In this document: positions 40,218-40,298 of the stretch, piece after piece
Numbering within the stretch: position 1 is the stretch's first letter
Layout: every line of letters begins with the position of its first letter
DNA from: Clostridia bacterium
GTDB lineage: Bacteria; Bacillota; Clostridia; Peptostreptococcales; Anaerovoracaceae
Direction: 5' to 3'
Length of the DNA: 40,298 nt
Assembly: GCA_910575405.1 (NCBI GenBank)
Contig: CAJTER010000038.1
Location: 1-40,298, forward strand
Position numbers and translations under genes: made by a program
The notes under the pieces: model-generated
Database searches by the model: none
Seen by the model: the letters and a program-made list of their open reading frames with translations, nothing else
Told to the model about the DNA's origin: nothing

Positions 40218-40246
40218 TGGACAGGAAAAGTTGAACAATCTATACT
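40218..40246 (+). promoter_or_regulatory. Promoter of the partial gene at the right edge
   Basis: TGGACA at 40218-40223 and TATACT at 40241-40246 are separated by 17 bp. The promoter is distinct from that of the CRISPR array. Confidence 0.6.
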
Positions 40247-40277
40247 ATCAAGTGAAAGAGTAAAGGAGTTGTTCAGC

Positions 40278-40298
40278 ATGGCAAAAAACCAAAAATCT
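40278..40298 (+). CDS. Partial CDS at the window edge, possibly a transposase OrfA
   Basis: AAAGGAG lies 9 nt before ATG 40278, and seven codons (MAKNQKS) are visible before the window ends. That start is reminiscent of small IS3-family OrfA proteins in Clostridia, but seven residues are too few for a firm call. A consensus-like promoter lies just upstream. Confidence 0.45.

Larger units (their letters stand above)
40199..40298 (+). mobile_element. Possible left end of an insertion sequence, cut by the window edge
   Basis: After the last repeat come 11 bp that could be a truncated spacer, then a TGGTGTTAG... stretch with GTGGACAGG and AAAAGTTGAACA. This recalls IS3-group terminal sequences, which often contain AAAGTTGGACA. 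A promoter, ribosome site and small-ORF start follow, as at the left end of such elements. The right end, target duplication and transposase are outside the window, so the call is tentative. Confidence 0.3.

Noticed and set aside
39547-40279. Long minus-strand open frames across the CRISPR array
   Set aside because: They are translations of the repeat (STHTPLAGRD/FYSHAPRGAR-type periodic peptides), a common misannotation of type I-C arrays, with no ribosome site.

Overview
The window looks like chromosome from a moderate-G+C anaerobic Clostridia (Bacillota) species, probably a gut-type organism. The evidence is the cdaA-cdaR-glmM-glmS block, the greA-lysS pair, small families common in Clostridia (DUF5688, DUF6440, TIGR04076), consensus sigma-A promoters, strong AGGAGG ribosome sites and abundant iron-sulfur oxidoreductases. 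A genus cannot be named from the sequence alone. I see no rRNA or tRNA gene.

Left part (1-8.6 kb). A compact type I toxin-antitoxin locus (418-743) has a 27-residue hydrophobic toxin, a convergent antisense promoter and a shared bidirectional terminator. It precedes a thioredoxin-reductase-like flavoprotein. A LacI-family regulator and a PreA/dihydroorotate-dehydrogenase-like enzyme follow, the latter with Asn where the family has its catalytic Cys. Next comes a promoter with a LacI-type operator and a roughly 80-nt structured leader RNA upstream of an M20 carbamoyl-amidohydrolase. preT-preA (NAD-dependent dihydropyrimidine dehydrogenase) follows. Together these suggest regulated reductive pyrimidine (or related ureide) catabolism; a dihydropyrimidinase is not in the window.

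Middle (8.6-31.6 kb). A two-component operon (response regulator, sensor kinase, exported protein) is followed by a VanY-like D,D-carboxypeptidase. A membrane-anchored LuxR-type regulator precedes a lipoprotein carboxylesterase. Then comes the cell-envelope operon cdaA-cdaR-glmM-glmS with an adenosylhomocysteinase gene appended. Smaller units are TIGR04076 plus a QueG-like Fe-S protein, a DUF5688 protein, a tiny cysteine-containing membrane peptide with a possible sporulation promoter, gltX (minus), a hypothetical acidic protein, a DUF6440 plus orphan response-regulator operon (minus), and greA-lysS.

Right end (31.7-40.3 kb). There is a complete type I-C CRISPR-Cas system: cas3-cas5c-cas8c(with internal cas11c)-cas7c-cas4-cas1-cas2, then a leader and an array of nine identical 33-bp repeats with eight spacers. 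The leader has a consensus promoter overlapped by a palindrome, and a hairpin containing a Shine-Dalgarno sequence in front of a short ORF that runs into the first repeat. Right after the last visible repeat a separate promoter, ribosome site and truncated ORF begin, possibly an insertion sequence that landed in the array.

The most interesting items are the structured leader RNA at 4381-4461, the complete type I toxin-antitoxin architecture, the Cys-to-Asn PreA paralog, the internal cas11c start, and the unusual CRISPR leader.
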